This document shows positions 16,350-24,661 of a DNA stretch of 26,538 bases, piece after piece; position 1 is the first letter of the stretch; every line of letters begins with the position of its first letter. Both the position numbers and the translations under genes were made by a program. Origin of the DNA: Bacillota bacterium (GTDB lineage: Bacteria; Bacillota; Clostridia; Saccharofermentanales; DTU023); assembly GCA_023389255.1 (NCBI GenBank), contig JAEWER010000032.1, forward strand, positions 1-26,538, given 5' to 3'. The notes beneath the pieces are model-generated. The model made no database searches, was not told where the DNA came from, and was given only the letters and a program-made list of their open reading frames with translations.

Positions 16350-17879
16350 ATGAAACGACAAACCATTGATATAGCTCAGCCAGAAATAACAAAGCAAAAC
16401 GAATACACACAAAAATTAAATGATTATAGTGAAAGATTTCGTAAGCGCGAAGGACGTTATCCTCGTTATTTCATTCGTACTTTTGGCTGCCAACAAAATG
16501 AATCAGATAGTGAAGTATTAGCTGGCATTTTAGTTGCCTCAGGCTTTGAACAAGCCAGTAAGTACGAAGATGCCGATTTATCTGTCATCAATACCTGTAG
16601 TGTACGTGAGAATGCGGATAATCATCTCTACGGCCACTTAGGTATTTTGAAGTCACTGTATCAACAGGATAAACATCGTTTAACTGCTGTTTGTGGTTGT
16701 ATGTTAACCCAGCCTCAACATGTGGAAAAAATTCGCAAGAGCTATAGCTTCGTTAATTTATTGTTTAGCCCGCAAGATTTATATCGTTTCCCAGAATTGC
16801 TTTTCAACGCTTTAGAAGGAAATGCTGCAATGCAGGTTGCAATCAGCGAAGATGATCCTATCGCAGAAGGGTTACCAGTCTTGCGTAAACGCAATTATCG
16901 AGCACTAGTTTCTATCATGTACGGTTGTGATCATTATTGTACATATTGCATAGTACCGTATACTCGAGGTCGTGAACGAAGCCGTAAACCATCAGATATC
17001 TTGCGAGAATTAAATGAGTTGGGACAAGAAGGGTTCCCCGAAGTAATGCTTCTCGGACAAAATGTTAATGCCTGGGGTAAGGATTTTAAGCGTCGTTCAA
17101 TTATTGACAACCAAGCACCAGCAGTAATAGACTTTGCAGATTTATTAGCAGCCAGTGCTCAGATTGATGGCTTAAAGAGAATTCGCTACATGAGTCCATA
17201 TCCCCGTGATTTTACGCAAAAAGTAATCAATACCATTGGCGCATACGAAAATATTGAGCCACACATTCACTTGCCCTTACAGAGTGGAAGTAATAACGTG
17301 TTACGTCGCATGCGCCGTGGTTATGACAGAGATAAATTTATTGATATTGCCAAAGAAGCTAGAAGAGCCAGACCAGGATTAAGCATTACAACAGACATCA
17401 TTGTTGGTTTCCCCGGAGAAACTGAACAAGATTTTGAGGATACTTTGCGTGTAATGGAAGAGGTTAAATTTGATAGTGCCTTTACCTTTATCTATTCGCC
17501 CAGACCACACACACCAGCTGCTGCCTATACTGATCAAGTTGATCCAGATATAGTTTCCAAGCGATTTGAACGTTTACTGGCTCTACAAAATCAACATTCA
17601 CTGGAAGCAAACCAGGCTTTAGTTGGCAAACAACATGAAATTCTGATCGAAGGAGTGAGCTCAGGTAATAATCAAGTTCTAACGGGTAGAACAGCAGATT
17701 TCAAGTTGATCAATTTCAGCATTCCTGATCACCTCCGAAATGAATTACCACCAGAAGCTTTTACCACAGAAAATACACTCGCAGGAAATTTCTTTGAGGG
17801 GAAGTTCTGCGATGTAAAACTAACCAATGCGAAAACTTTCTCCATTGAAGGAGAGATGATAAGCAGCTTAAGACGCTAG
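16350..17879 (+). CDS. miaB: tRNA-2-methylthio-N6-dimethylallyladenosine synthase
   Basis: 509 residues. This radical-SAM methylthiotransferase adds a methylthio group to C2 of i6A37 in tRNAs reading UNN codons. The N-terminal UPF0004 domain carries the auxiliary-cluster cysteines: C47 in TFGCQQNESDSE, C83 in NTCSVREN and C117 in CGCMLTQ. The radical-SAM cluster motif CDHYCTYC has C193, C197 and C200, followed by IVPYTRGRERSR, diagnostic of MiaB rather than MtaB or RimO. A C-terminal TRAM domain (about 425-505) contributes tRNA binding. About 38 residues precede the first domain, slightly longer than the E. coli protein. AAGGA precedes the ATG. It starts the miaB-mutS-mutL-miaA run, a grouping seen in Clostridia. 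Confidence 0.97.
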   Translation: MKRQTIDIAQPEITKQNEYTQKLNDYSERFRKREGRYPRYFIRTFGCQQNESDSEVLAGILVASGFEQASKYEDADLSVINTCSVRENADNHLYGHLGILKSLYQQDKHRLTAVCGCMLTQPQHVEKIRKSYSFVNLLFSPQDLYRFPELLFNALEGNAAMQVAISEDDPIAEGLPVLRKRNYRALVSIMYGCDHYCTYCIVPYTRGRERSRKPSDILRELNELGQEGFPEVMLLGQNVNAWGKDFKRRSIIDNQAPAVIDFADLLAASAQIDGLKRIRYMSPYPRDFTQKVINTIGAYENIEPHIHLPLQSGSNNVLRRMRRGYDRDKFIDIAKEARRARPGLSITTDIIVGFPGETEQDFEDTLRVMEEVKFDSAFTFIYSPRPHTPAAAYTDQVDPDIVSKRFERLLALQNQHSLEANQALVGKQHEILIEGVSSGNNQVLTGRTADFKLINFSIPDHLRNELPPEAFTTENTLAGNFFEGKFCDVKLTNAKTFSIEGEMISSLRR

Positions 17880-17886
17880 GAGAGAC

Positions 17887-20544
17887 ATGCTCACATTCGC
17901 CACAATTAAACAACAAGAACTCACGCCCATGATGCAACAGTATCTGGAGATCAGACAAAGTCAACCAGATTGCTTGTTGTTATTTCGTCTAGGCGATTTT
18001 TACGAGCTTTTCTTTGATGATGCTATCTTAGTTTCTAAAGAACTAGAACTGACTCTGACAGCTAGAGATTGTGGTCTAGCAGAAAAAGCACCTATGTGTG
18101 GTGTACCTTTTCACGCAGCTGATAACTATATCAGCAAATTAGTAAAAAAGGGCTATAAAGTTGCTATCTGTGAGCAAATAGAAGATCCCGCCTTATCTAA
18201 AGGTCTAGTTAAGCGTGGCATCATTAAAGTAATTACGCCAGGTACGATAACGGATGAGAGATTACTAAGCCAGCAATCATATACCTACATTGCTTCAATT
18301 TATCATAGCTTTGGTAGTTATGGACTTGCTTTCTGCGATGTATCAACAGGCTTATGGCAGATGACCTACTTTGTCACAGGCAATGCTAAGGATAAATTGC
18401 TTGATGAAGTAAAACGCATTAACCCAGCCGAATTAATCTGTACTACAGAGATAGCAAAGGAACTAAATCAAAGTTCAGTAATGGGACAAAAATTACTACC
18501 TGACACCACAATCACACCACAAGCAGATGACTATTTTAACCTAGAGCGACTAACAGAATTTCCCATGTTAGCACAGCTCAAGACATCTTCTGGAGTAGAG
18601 AACAGTCTAGCAAGTGAGCTTTATCTTAAAGCGTCAATCGCTTTAATGCGTTATATAAGCAGTACACAAATGTGTTGTCCCACTCACTTTGCTGATCTTC
18701 AAGTATATGAGCCAGAACAGTATATGTTGCTGGATTTAGCCGCTAGACGCAATTTAGAGCTGACTGAAACCTTGAGAGATAGAAAGCGTAGAGGTAGCTT
18801 GCTTTGGGCTATAGATAGAACCAAAACAGGTATGGGGTCGCGTTTGTTGCGTACTTGGTTAGAGCGTCCTTTACTCAATCTCAAAGATATTGCTCATCGT
18901 CAAAATCTAATTGCAGAATTTAAGCAAAAATTTATTCTCAGACAAGAACTACGTGAACTACTAAGTGGCTTATACGATTTAGAACGACTAGCTAGTAAAT
19001 TAGTTTTCAAATCAGCAAATGCTAGAGATTTAAGAGCAATGACCACCGTCTTACAACGCTTGCCTCAGCTAAAAAATGTATTAGAACAAAGTGAGGAGTC
19101 TCTAGTTCATACATTGAGTGGGCAACTCAATCCCTTGCCTGAACTAACTGCAGAATTAGATAAAGCATTAGTTGAAGAACCACCTTATCTCTTAAGCGAT
19201 GGCGGTATCATTAAAGCTGGCTATAACTCAGAAATAGATGAATTACGTCGAATCACCTCAGATGGCAAGCAATGGCTACTAAATATTGAGGCACAAGAAC
19301 GTGAGAATACTGGTATTAAAAATCTAAAAATCAAATACAACAAGGTTTTTGGCTACTTCATTGAAGTTAATAAATCACAATTAGCTAAAGTACCTGCTGA
19401 TTACATCCGTAAACAAACACTGGTTAATAATGAGCGCTTCATAACTGCTGAACTCAAAGAACTAGAAGATAAAATGTTTGGCTCAGAACAACGCTTACTT
19501 AAGCTAGAGCAAGAATTGTTTGATAACTTACGCAACTTAGTTGCTGAACAAATGTGCTCTCTCCAACAAAATGCACAAATTTTAGCGGAATTAGATTGTT
19601 TAGCAGGCTTAGCAGAAGTGGCAGACAGATGTAATTACTGCAAACCAGAAGTTGTAAATACAAGAGGAATATCTATCAAACAAGGACGACACCCTGTAGT
19701 TGAGCAAATGCTCAAAGGGGAGTCGTTTATCGCCAATGATTTGACACTTGATAAAGATAAACAATTAATGATCCTAACTGGTCCTAACATGTCTGGTAAA
19801 TCAACCTATATGCGACAAACAGCATTAATTGTCTTATTAGCACAAATGGGTAGCTTTGTTCCCTGTACTGAAGCTACTATTGGTCTAGTTGATCGTATCT
19901 TTACTAGGGTAGGGGCAGCCGATGATTTAGGATCAGGTCAATCAACTTTCATGGTTGAAATGAATGAAGTGGCGCAAATTTTGCATCAAGCCAGTGAACG
20001 TAGTCTTCTAATTTTAGATGAGATAGGGCGAGGTACCAGCACCTTTGATGGTTTGGCTATTGCATGGTCTGTTATCGAATATTTAACGCAAACGGAAAAT
20101 CGAAGAGCTCTGTGTCTTTTTGCTACCCATTATCATGAATTGGTAGATCTAGAACAAAATATTGCTCCTGTTTTCAATGCTCATATTGCAGTAAAGAGAC
20201 AAGGACACGATATTGTTTTCTTGCACCAAATAAAAACTGGTGGCACTGATGAGAGTTATGGTATAGAGGTGGCTAAACTTGCCGGCATACCTAAAGCTGT
20301 AGTTAATCGAGCTTATCAATTACTGCAACAACTAGAACAAGATAATCATGGTAAAAGATTGGTTATCAAAAAAATGCGGCAACCGTCTAGTGATCAACTT
20401 GATCTTTTTAGTGCTACTAACACCTTAGATCAACATAAGCAAGTAGCAGAGAAGTTAAAGAACTTGGATCTCAACCAATTAACTCCCATGCAAGCACTAG
20501 GTATTCTAGCGGAGTTACAAGCCGAGGTATTGCAAGATGATTAG
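17887..20544 (+). CDS. mutS: DNA mismatch repair protein MutS
   Basis: 885 residues, normal for MutS1. It binds mismatches and small loops and signals to MutL. The mismatch-reading motif F38-Y39-E40 is in LGDFYELFFDD; Phe stacks on the mispaired base and Glu contacts it. Lever and clamp regions follow, with NERFITAELKELEDK in the core. The ATPase domain has Walker A GPNMSGKST (632-640, K638) and Walker B LLILDEIGRGTSTFDGLA (D711, E712), then ATHYHEL. A short C-terminal helical tail (DQLDLF and following) resembles the MutS tetramer/beta-clamp region. AGGAGA at 17878-17883 overlaps the miaB stop and stands only about 3 bases from the ATG, a short spacing. The stop overlaps the mutL start by 8 bases. 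Confidence 0.98.
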   Translation: MLTFATIKQQELTPMMQQYLEIRQSQPDCLLLFRLGDFYELFFDDAILVSKELELTLTARDCGLAEKAPMCGVPFHAADNYISKLVKKGYKVAICEQIEDPALSKGLVKRGIIKVITPGTITDERLLSQQSYTYIASIYHSFGSYGLAFCDVSTGLWQMTYFVTGNAKDKLLDEVKRINPAELICTTEIAKELNQSSVMGQKLLPDTTITPQADDYFNLERLTEFPMLAQLKTSSGVENSLASELYLKASIALMRYISSTQMCCPTHFADLQVYEPEQYMLLDLAARRNLELTETLRDRKRRGSLLWAIDRTKTGMGSRLLRTWLERPLLNLKDIAHRQNLIAEFKQKFILRQELRELLSGLYDLERLASKLVFKSANARDLRAMTTVLQRLPQLKNVLEQSEESLVHTLSGQLNPLPELTAELDKALVEEPPYLLSDGGIIKAGYNSEIDELRRITSDGKQWLLNIEAQERENTGIKNLKIKYNKVFGYFIEVNKSQLAKVPADYIRKQTLVNNERFITAELKELEDKMFGSEQRLLKLEQELFDNLRNLVAEQMCSLQQNAQILAELDCLAGLAEVADRCNYCKPEVVNTRGISIKQGRHPVVEQMLKGESFIANDLTLDKDKQLMILTGPNMSGKSTYMRQTALIVLLAQMGSFVPCTEATIGLVDRIFTRVGAADDLGSGQSTFMVEMNEVAQILHQASERSLLILDEIGRGTSTFDGLAIAWSVIEYLTQTENRRALCLFATHYHELVDLEQNIAPVFNAHIAVKRQGHDIVFLHQIKTGGTDESYGIEVAKLAGIPKAVVNRAYQLLQQLEQDNHGKRLVIKKMRQPSSDQLDLFSATNTLDQHKQVAEKLKNLDLNQLTPMQALGILAELQAEVLQDD

Positions 20545-22489
20545 AATTTTAGATAAGCATGTAGCTGATAGCATCGCTGCTGGTGAAGTGGTAGAAAAGC
20601 CAGCATCAGTAGTTAAAGAGCTAGTTGAGAATGCTCTCGATGCCAAGGCTAGCCAAATTACAGTTGAAGTAAAAAAAGGTGGTATCGAGTTAATCCGCGT
20701 AAGTGACAATGGTTGTGGTATGACACCAGCAGATGCCAACTTATCTTTTCTGCGCCATGCAACCTCAAAACTCAGTACAATTACTGATTTAAATGAACTA
20801 AAAACCATGGGATTTCGTGGTGAAGCATTAGCAAGTATAGCGGCCGTAGCTAATGTAGTACTCACCACTAAAACTGCAGATGCTGAATACGGGTACCGTA
20901 TCCATATCAGAGCATCTGAGGTTATCGAAACTTCAACCGTAGCATCACAAACCGGGACAACCTTAGAAGTGCACAATCTTTTCTTTAATACACCTGCACG
21001 TTATAAATTTCTCAAAAAAGATAGCACTGAAGCAGGCTATATTCAGGATTTACTCTATCGCTTAGCACTCGGTAGACCGGATGTAGCATTTACCTTGCTG
21101 AAAGATGGCGAAGAAATCTTCAGAACACCTGGTGATGGCAATTTACAAAGTGTAATTTATGTGTTGTTCGGGCAGACTGTAAGTAAACAAATGGTACCTA
21201 TTAGTAGTAGCTTGGATGTAGTAGAAGTAGATGGTTTTATTTCTCGCCCTGCACTAGCCAGAGGTAATCGCAGTCGTTACTACTTGCTCGTCAACGGTCG
21301 CAGTATTCAATCAACTAGTATTAATGCTGCTATAGACGAAGCCTGTCGCACCTGGTTTATGCGTGGTAAATTCCCCCAGATTGTTTTAAAACTAAAACTT
21401 CCACTTAATTTAGTTGATGTCAATGTTCACCCGCAAAAGTTACAAGTTAAGTTCTGGGATGAAAATACAATCTTTAGAGCTGTGTTTCATGCTGTAAGAG
21501 ATGCACTAGATAAAGATGGTGGCAGAATAACAGCAGCGAGCAGTGAAGAAGTAGTAACTAAGAAAAATTTGTTCACAGAAAGCAAAAAGCCAGAATCTAT
21601 TAGCAATAAACAAAATAGCTTTTCTTTTACCTCAGACAGATATATTAAAAGTCAAGAAAACATACAAGAACACTCAAGCAACAAATTCATAAAACAAGAT
21701 GCACCTAAAACAGATGATTGGTTAGCTATATATAAATTTGCAGAAACAGATAACTTAAAGGCGCAACAAGCCCCCTCAGATAGTTACTCTAGTGAGACAA
21801 TTAAGAGCTTAGCAACAAATGAGACAATATCTCCAGTAGAGGAAATAACTAACAATTCATCTACCAGTGATCAAAATCTTGACTGTAGCGATCCAGATAT
21901 TACAGCATTACAGGGAGCTAGACTGATAGGACAAGTATTTAATACTTATCTTTTATTAGAAACTCCAGAGCACTTTTTACTGATAGATCAGCATGCAGCA
22001 CACGAAAGGGTTTTATACGAACGCTTCAGCGAACAGCGTTTTGCCACTCCTGAGAAAATCAGAAAAATAGAGTTGTTAGAACCTCTGGTTTATCATGTAA
22101 CAACAACTGAAATAGCAGCTCTGAATGAGAATTCTGTTTGGCTTAACGAACAGGGATTTGAATTTGAACCCTTTGGTAACGACAGTGTAGTATTGCGCAC
22201 CGTGCCTGATTTAGGGAAAAAGCGCTTTAGTCACGATACATTTAAGCAACTAATCGATTATGCCGTTGATGGTAAGTTAGGCAAGGTAGATATGCTCGAT
22301 GAGCTTTACCATACAATGGCTTGTAAGGCTGCCGTAAAAGCAAACGATGTTTTGACTCTAGCAGAAATGGAGCAACTAATCAGTGACTTGCAAAATCTGC
22401 GTAATCCTTATCATTGTCCTCATGGTAGACCAGTGGTTATATTCTTTACACGCGAAGATTTAGAAAAATTATTTAAGCGGATTGTCTAA
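20537..22489 (+). CDS. mutL: DNA mismatch repair protein MutL (endonuclease type)
   Basis: 650 residues. The N-terminal GHKL ATPase has E28 and N32 in KELVENALDA, DNGCGM (about 59-64) and GFRGEAL (94-100). A variable, polar, poorly conserved linker spans about 330-455. The C-terminal dimerisation domain has the metal-binding endonuclease motif D484-Q-H-A-x-x-E490-x-x-x-x-E495 (DQHAAHERVLYE), ACKAAVKA and the CPHGRP ending motif. MutL can therefore nick the daughter strand itself, consistent with a bacterium without MutH. The start lies within the last codons of mutS, with the sequence upstream inside mutS coding. The TAA overlaps the miaA ATG by one base, so mutS, mutL and miaA are coupled. 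Confidence 0.98.
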   Translation: MIRILDKHVADSIAAGEVVEKPASVVKELVENALDAKASQITVEVKKGGIELIRVSDNGCGMTPADANLSFLRHATSKLSTITDLNELKTMGFRGEALASIAAVANVVLTTKTADAEYGYRIHIRASEVIETSTVASQTGTTLEVHNLFFNTPARYKFLKKDSTEAGYIQDLLYRLALGRPDVAFTLLKDGEEIFRTPGDGNLQSVIYVLFGQTVSKQMVPISSSLDVVEVDGFISRPALARGNRSRYYLLVNGRSIQSTSINAAIDEACRTWFMRGKFPQIVLKLKLPLNLVDVNVHPQKLQVKFWDENTIFRAVFHAVRDALDKDGGRITAASSEEVVTKKNLFTESKKPESISNKQNSFSFTSDRYIKSQENIQEHSSNKFIKQDAPKTDDWLAIYKFAETDNLKAQQAPSDSYSSETIKSLATNETISPVEEITNNSSTSDQNLDCSDPDITALQGARLIGQVFNTYLLLETPEHFLLIDQHAAHERVLYERFSEQRFATPEKIRKIELLEPLVYHVTTTEIAALNENSVWLNEQGFEFEPFGNDSVVLRTVPDLGKKRFSHDTFKQLIDYAVDGKLGKVDMLDELYHTMACKAAVKANDVLTLAEMEQLISDLQNLRNPYHCPHGRPVVIFFTREDLEKLFKRIV

Positions 22490-23451
22490 TGTCAAAAATT
22501 ATTGTTGTTTGCGGACCTACGGCTTCAGGTAAATCTAACTTAGCTCTGGATATGGCACAGAACTTAAATGCAGAAATCGTGTCAGCCGATTCCATGCAGC
22601 TATATCGCCACATGGATATCGGTACTGCCAAAGTCAGCGCAAGTGAGCAGGAGCAAGTTAAGCATCATCTTTTGGATACTCTAGAGCCAGATGCAACTTT
22701 CAGTGTTGCCGATTATGTTATTAAAGCTGAAGAAGCCATTACAGAAATTGAAAAGCGTGGCAAAAGAGTTATCGTTTGTGGTGGTACAGGTCAGTACATC
22801 AATGCCTTATTAGATGGGTTGAATTTTGCTTCAGCACCGCCCAAAGATAAAACTATCAGCTTACGTAAGCAAATTGAAAACACGATAACATCAGAAAATA
22901 TGGGGCAGTGGCACGCTAAAATTAGTATTTTAGATCCCCAATCAGCTCATAAAATTGCTACCTCCGACTTAAGACGCATTCGTCGCTTTTTTGAAGTGTA
23001 TGAAACAACTGGCTTAACTAAAACCGAAATCAATCTCAATTCCAAGAAGAATGGACCTAAACATGAATTTATTAGTTTCTGTTTGCTGCCGCCACGTCCA
23101 GAACTGTATGAGCGTATAAATTTACGTGTAGAGAAGATGATTGAGGCTGGTCTATTAAATGAAATTAAATATCTTTTAGATAATTATCCGCATATAACCG
23201 AAGCACAATCTTTTCAGGCAATAGGTTATAAAGAATTTCTGCCTTACTTCCAGTCGCAATCAGCTAATCCTCAAGAGCTACTTGCCAAGTTAGTTGTTCA
23301 ATGTCAACAAGCTTCTAGACGGTATGCTAAACGCCAATCTACCTGGTTTAGAGCAAGAAATGATCTTCAATTTATACCTAGTAGCTATGAGCCCAATACA
23401 GTAGCTTCTAGAGAATTATTAACCTATTTGCTGGAGCTATGTCGTAATTAA
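22489..23451 (+). CDS. miaA: tRNA dimethylallyltransferase
   Basis: 320 residues, usual size. It transfers a dimethylallyl group from DMAPP to N6 of A37 in tRNAs with A36, the step before MiaB. The P-loop GPTASGKS is at 9-16; ADSMQLYRHMDIGTAK is the substrate-binding region; GGTGQYINALLDGL and, near the C-terminus, QASRRYAKRQSTWFR are family hallmarks. The start overlaps the mutL stop (TAATG). It is the last plus-strand gene of the run. The hairpin downstream (23471-23492) has a U-tract only on the opposite strand, so a clear terminator for miaA itself is not seen. Both tRNAs at 10786-10953 fit its substrate rule. Confidence 0.98.
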   Translation: MSKIIVVCGPTASGKSNLALDMAQNLNAEIVSADSMQLYRHMDIGTAKVSASEQEQVKHHLLDTLEPDATFSVADYVIKAEEAITEIEKRGKRVIVCGGTGQYINALLDGLNFASAPPKDKTISLRKQIENTITSENMGQWHAKISILDPQSAHKIATSDLRRIRRFFEVYETTGLTKTEINLNSKKNGPKHEFISFCLLPPRPELYERINLRVEKMIEAGLLNEIKYLLDNYPHITEAQSFQAIGYKEFLPYFQSQSANPQELLAKLVVQCQQASRRYAKRQSTWFRARNDLQFIPSSYEPNTVASRELLTYLLELCRN

Positions 23452-23470
23452 ATTTATTATAGAGATAAAA

Positions 23471-23492
23471 AGAGCGGTCCAAAGACCGCTCT
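23471..23492 (-). terminator. Intrinsic terminator of hfq
   Basis: AGAGCGGTC (23471-23479) pairs perfectly with GACCGCTCT (23484-23492) around CAAA. On the minus strand TTTTTATC follows at once; on the plus strand the sequence after the stem (AGCTTAGTAC) has no T-run. Confidence 0.8.
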
Positions 23493-23521
23493 AGCTTAGT
23501 ACAACAACTATCTTTTACTAT

Positions 23522-23872
23522 TTAGGAATATAAATTATTGGTGGAATGATTGACACCAATTTTCTTGTGAAATGTCATCTGCGCTGAAGCTTTAGCACGA
23601 TAGGCTTCATTGAAAATGAAGTTAACTTCTTGTACAGGTAAAACGCCTAAAAGTGATTGCTTAAAATATAAATGCTGTGATGCATTCTCCTCCAAAATTA
23701 TAGTTTCTTCATCAAAACCAATAATTTTACCTGTCTTGAGCTCAGAATTTGCTAGCAATAGGCGTACAGGTATTTGATCTTTACGGCAGTAATTCAGAAA
23801 ACTATTTTGCAATTGCTGTCTTTTGTCTGTACAAATCGGATCTTTAATAATTGTAGAATTTAGATTTTTCAT
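23522..23872 (-). CDS. hfq: Divergent Hfq-like RNA-binding protein (Sm fold)
   Basis: 116 residues. Hfq is a hexameric ring that binds U-rich small RNAs and mRNAs. The family core runs from about 21 to 83: LQNSFLNYCRKDQIPVRLLLANSELKTGKIIGFD aligns with the usual LQDxFLNxxRKExxPVxxxLxNGxxLxGxIxxFD (Sm1), and LYFKQSLLGVLPV with VYKHAISTVVP (Sm2). Q22 and K71, counterparts of the proximal-face Gln and Lys, are kept. The nearly invariant YKH is FKQ, and VNG is ANS. About 20 residues are added before the core and 33 after, compared with about 70-80 residues in typical Gram-positive Hfq. Start ATG 23872 follows GAGG; in-frame GTG 23884 overlaps that site. hfq normally follows miaA on the same strand; here it faces it, supporting the identity but with an inversion. 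Confidence 0.8.
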   Translation of the reverse strand: MKNLNSTIIKDPICTDKRQQLQNSFLNYCRKDQIPVRLLLANSELKTGKIIGFDEETIILEENASQHLYFKQSLLGVLPVQEVNFIFNEAYRAKASAQMTFHKKIGVNHSTNNLYS

Positions 23873-23878
23873 TATTAA

Positions 23879-23882
23879 CCTC
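23879..23882 (-). promoter_or_regulatory. Ribosome binding site deciding the hfq start
   Basis: Minus-strand GAGG lies 6 bases before ATG 23872. The alternative GTG at 23884 overlaps it and would have no site of its own. Confidence 0.65.
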
Positions 23883-23977
23883 ACTTCGAATTAGTTGTTG
23901 TACAATTAGCATCTCAATCAGTGCCAACACCTGCATCATAAACAACTGTTAAGGTTAAAAAACACCATCACGAAAAG

Positions 23978-24015
23978 TTGTTGGTATAAGCCATATTCTT
24001 ATATATAACCAACAA
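23978..24015. repeat. Long dyad symmetry / hairpin in the hfq upstream region
   Basis: TTGTTGGT (23978-23985) pairs with ACCAACAA (24008-24015), and just inside ATAAG (23986-23990) pairs with CTTAT (23998-24002), leaving a 5-base bulge and a 7-base loop. On the minus strand CTTTTCG follows, weakly terminator-like. It may be an operator, an RNA leader structure or the end of a small RNA. Confidence 0.5.
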
Positions 24016-24083
24016 ATTTCGCACAGATTTCTAAGACATAATCACTAAAAATCATCACTTCCAACCTAATTTTTCCGAATCTA

Positions 24084-24112
24084 TTGTATTGCTATAACAA
24101 CTCAGTTATTAT
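24084..24112 (+). promoter_or_regulatory. Candidate promoter for the 24160 gene
   Basis: TTGTAT (24084-24089), a 17-base spacer and TATTAT (24107-24112). The -10 is good, the -35 keeps only TTG. Transcripts would begin near 24119, giving a leader of about 40 bases. Confidence 0.5.
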
Positions 24113-24125
24113 CGATTTAACTATT

Positions 24126-24142
24126 GCCTTAACAAGGCTTTT
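24126..24142 (+). terminator. Small hairpin with T-run in the leader of the 24160 gene
   Basis: GCCTT (24126-24130), loop AAC, AAGGC (24134-24138), followed by TTTTATC. Only 5 base pairs, so it is weak as a terminator. Its position between promoter and start codon would suit an attenuator. Confidence 0.3.
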
Positions 24143-24159
24143 ATCAGAAACGAGACATC

Positions 24160-24552
24160 ATGGAAAATAAACAACCTCAAGTACCAAAAAATAATTCTGT
24201 ACAACAGCTTCCTGTAGACGCAAAACCTAATCAAGTTACAAATAATTCTCCTATTAAGACGAGATGGCAGGAAGATCAAGAACACGGAGCTCGTTTATAC
24301 AAAGTTACTGGCTATACGACAGTTAATAAAATAAATGCCAAATACAGTGCAGAATATCGTCAACGTTTCATGCGCAAATTGATGACAATCATCTTGTTGC
24401 TGTTAGTTGCCTTAGCTTTGCTAGCCATCATTAATCCTTTTGGCAGTTTGGGTGATTTTAGACGTGTTATCGGCCTAGATAGTAAATTTAGAGACGAAAA
24501 TCACGTTGCTCCCACTGAAAGTCAAATTATAGAAACAACAATTGCCGAATAA
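24160..24552 (+). CDS. Unknown single-pass membrane protein
   Basis: 130 residues, not recognised. The first about 70 residues are polar, rich in Asn, Gln, Lys and Pro in the first 30 and then more ordered (GARLYKVTGYTTVNKINAKYSAEYRQRF). A basic patch (RQRFMRK) is followed by one strong helix at about 74-92 (LMTIILLLLVALALLAII) and a short acidic C-terminal tail. The basic residues before the helix suggest the N-terminus is cytoplasmic and the tail outside. The ribosome binding site is poor (ACGAGA). It stands alone between divergent hfq and convergent snase genes, with a candidate promoter upstream and a long hairpin downstream, so it is probably a single-gene transcript. Codon use looks like its neighbours. 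Confidence 0.65.
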   Translation: MENKQPQVPKNNSVQQLPVDAKPNQVTNNSPIKTRWQEDQEHGARLYKVTGYTTVNKINAKYSAEYRQRFMRKLMTIILLLLVALALLAIINPFGSLGDFRRVIGLDSKFRDENHVAPTESQIIETTIAE

Positions 24553-24594
24553 GATAAAGATTTAAGCCACTTTTGCTAGGTAAAACCTATGCCC

Positions 24595-24624
24595 AACTGC
24601 GCAAAATTGTTATTTTGCGCAGTT
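24595..24624 (+). terminator. Terminator-like hairpin after the 24160 gene
   Basis: AACTGCGCAAAAT (24595-24607) pairs perfectly over 13 bases with its complement at 24612-24624 around TGTT. The following GTATATTTATC is only weakly T-rich. The position, 40 bases past the stop, suits termination. Confidence 0.6.
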
Positions 24625-24661
24625 GTATATTTATCTAAAATCACTTCTCTTCTCAAGATAG

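Larger units (their letters stand above)
23873..24159. other. Divergent intergenic region between hfq and the single-helix protein gene
   Basis: 287 bases without a supported gene, very AT-rich. It holds a hairpin at 23978-24015, a plausible rightward promoter at 24084-24112 and a small hairpin with a T-run at 24126-24142. On the minus strand TTGGCA at about 23922-23927 is a possible hfq -35, but no convincing -10 follows. I see no open frame or tRNA-like fold here. Confidence 0.6.

Noticed and set aside
20515..20976. 153-codon minus-strand frame opposite the start of mutL
   Set aside because: It covers the conserved GHKL ATPase region; Ser/Thr-rich composition is what antisense of this region gives.
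23905..23930. Possible sigma-54 promoter on the minus strand (TGGCAC) before hfq
   Set aside because: The GG and GC elements are not 10 bases apart, so the -24/-12 spacing fails.
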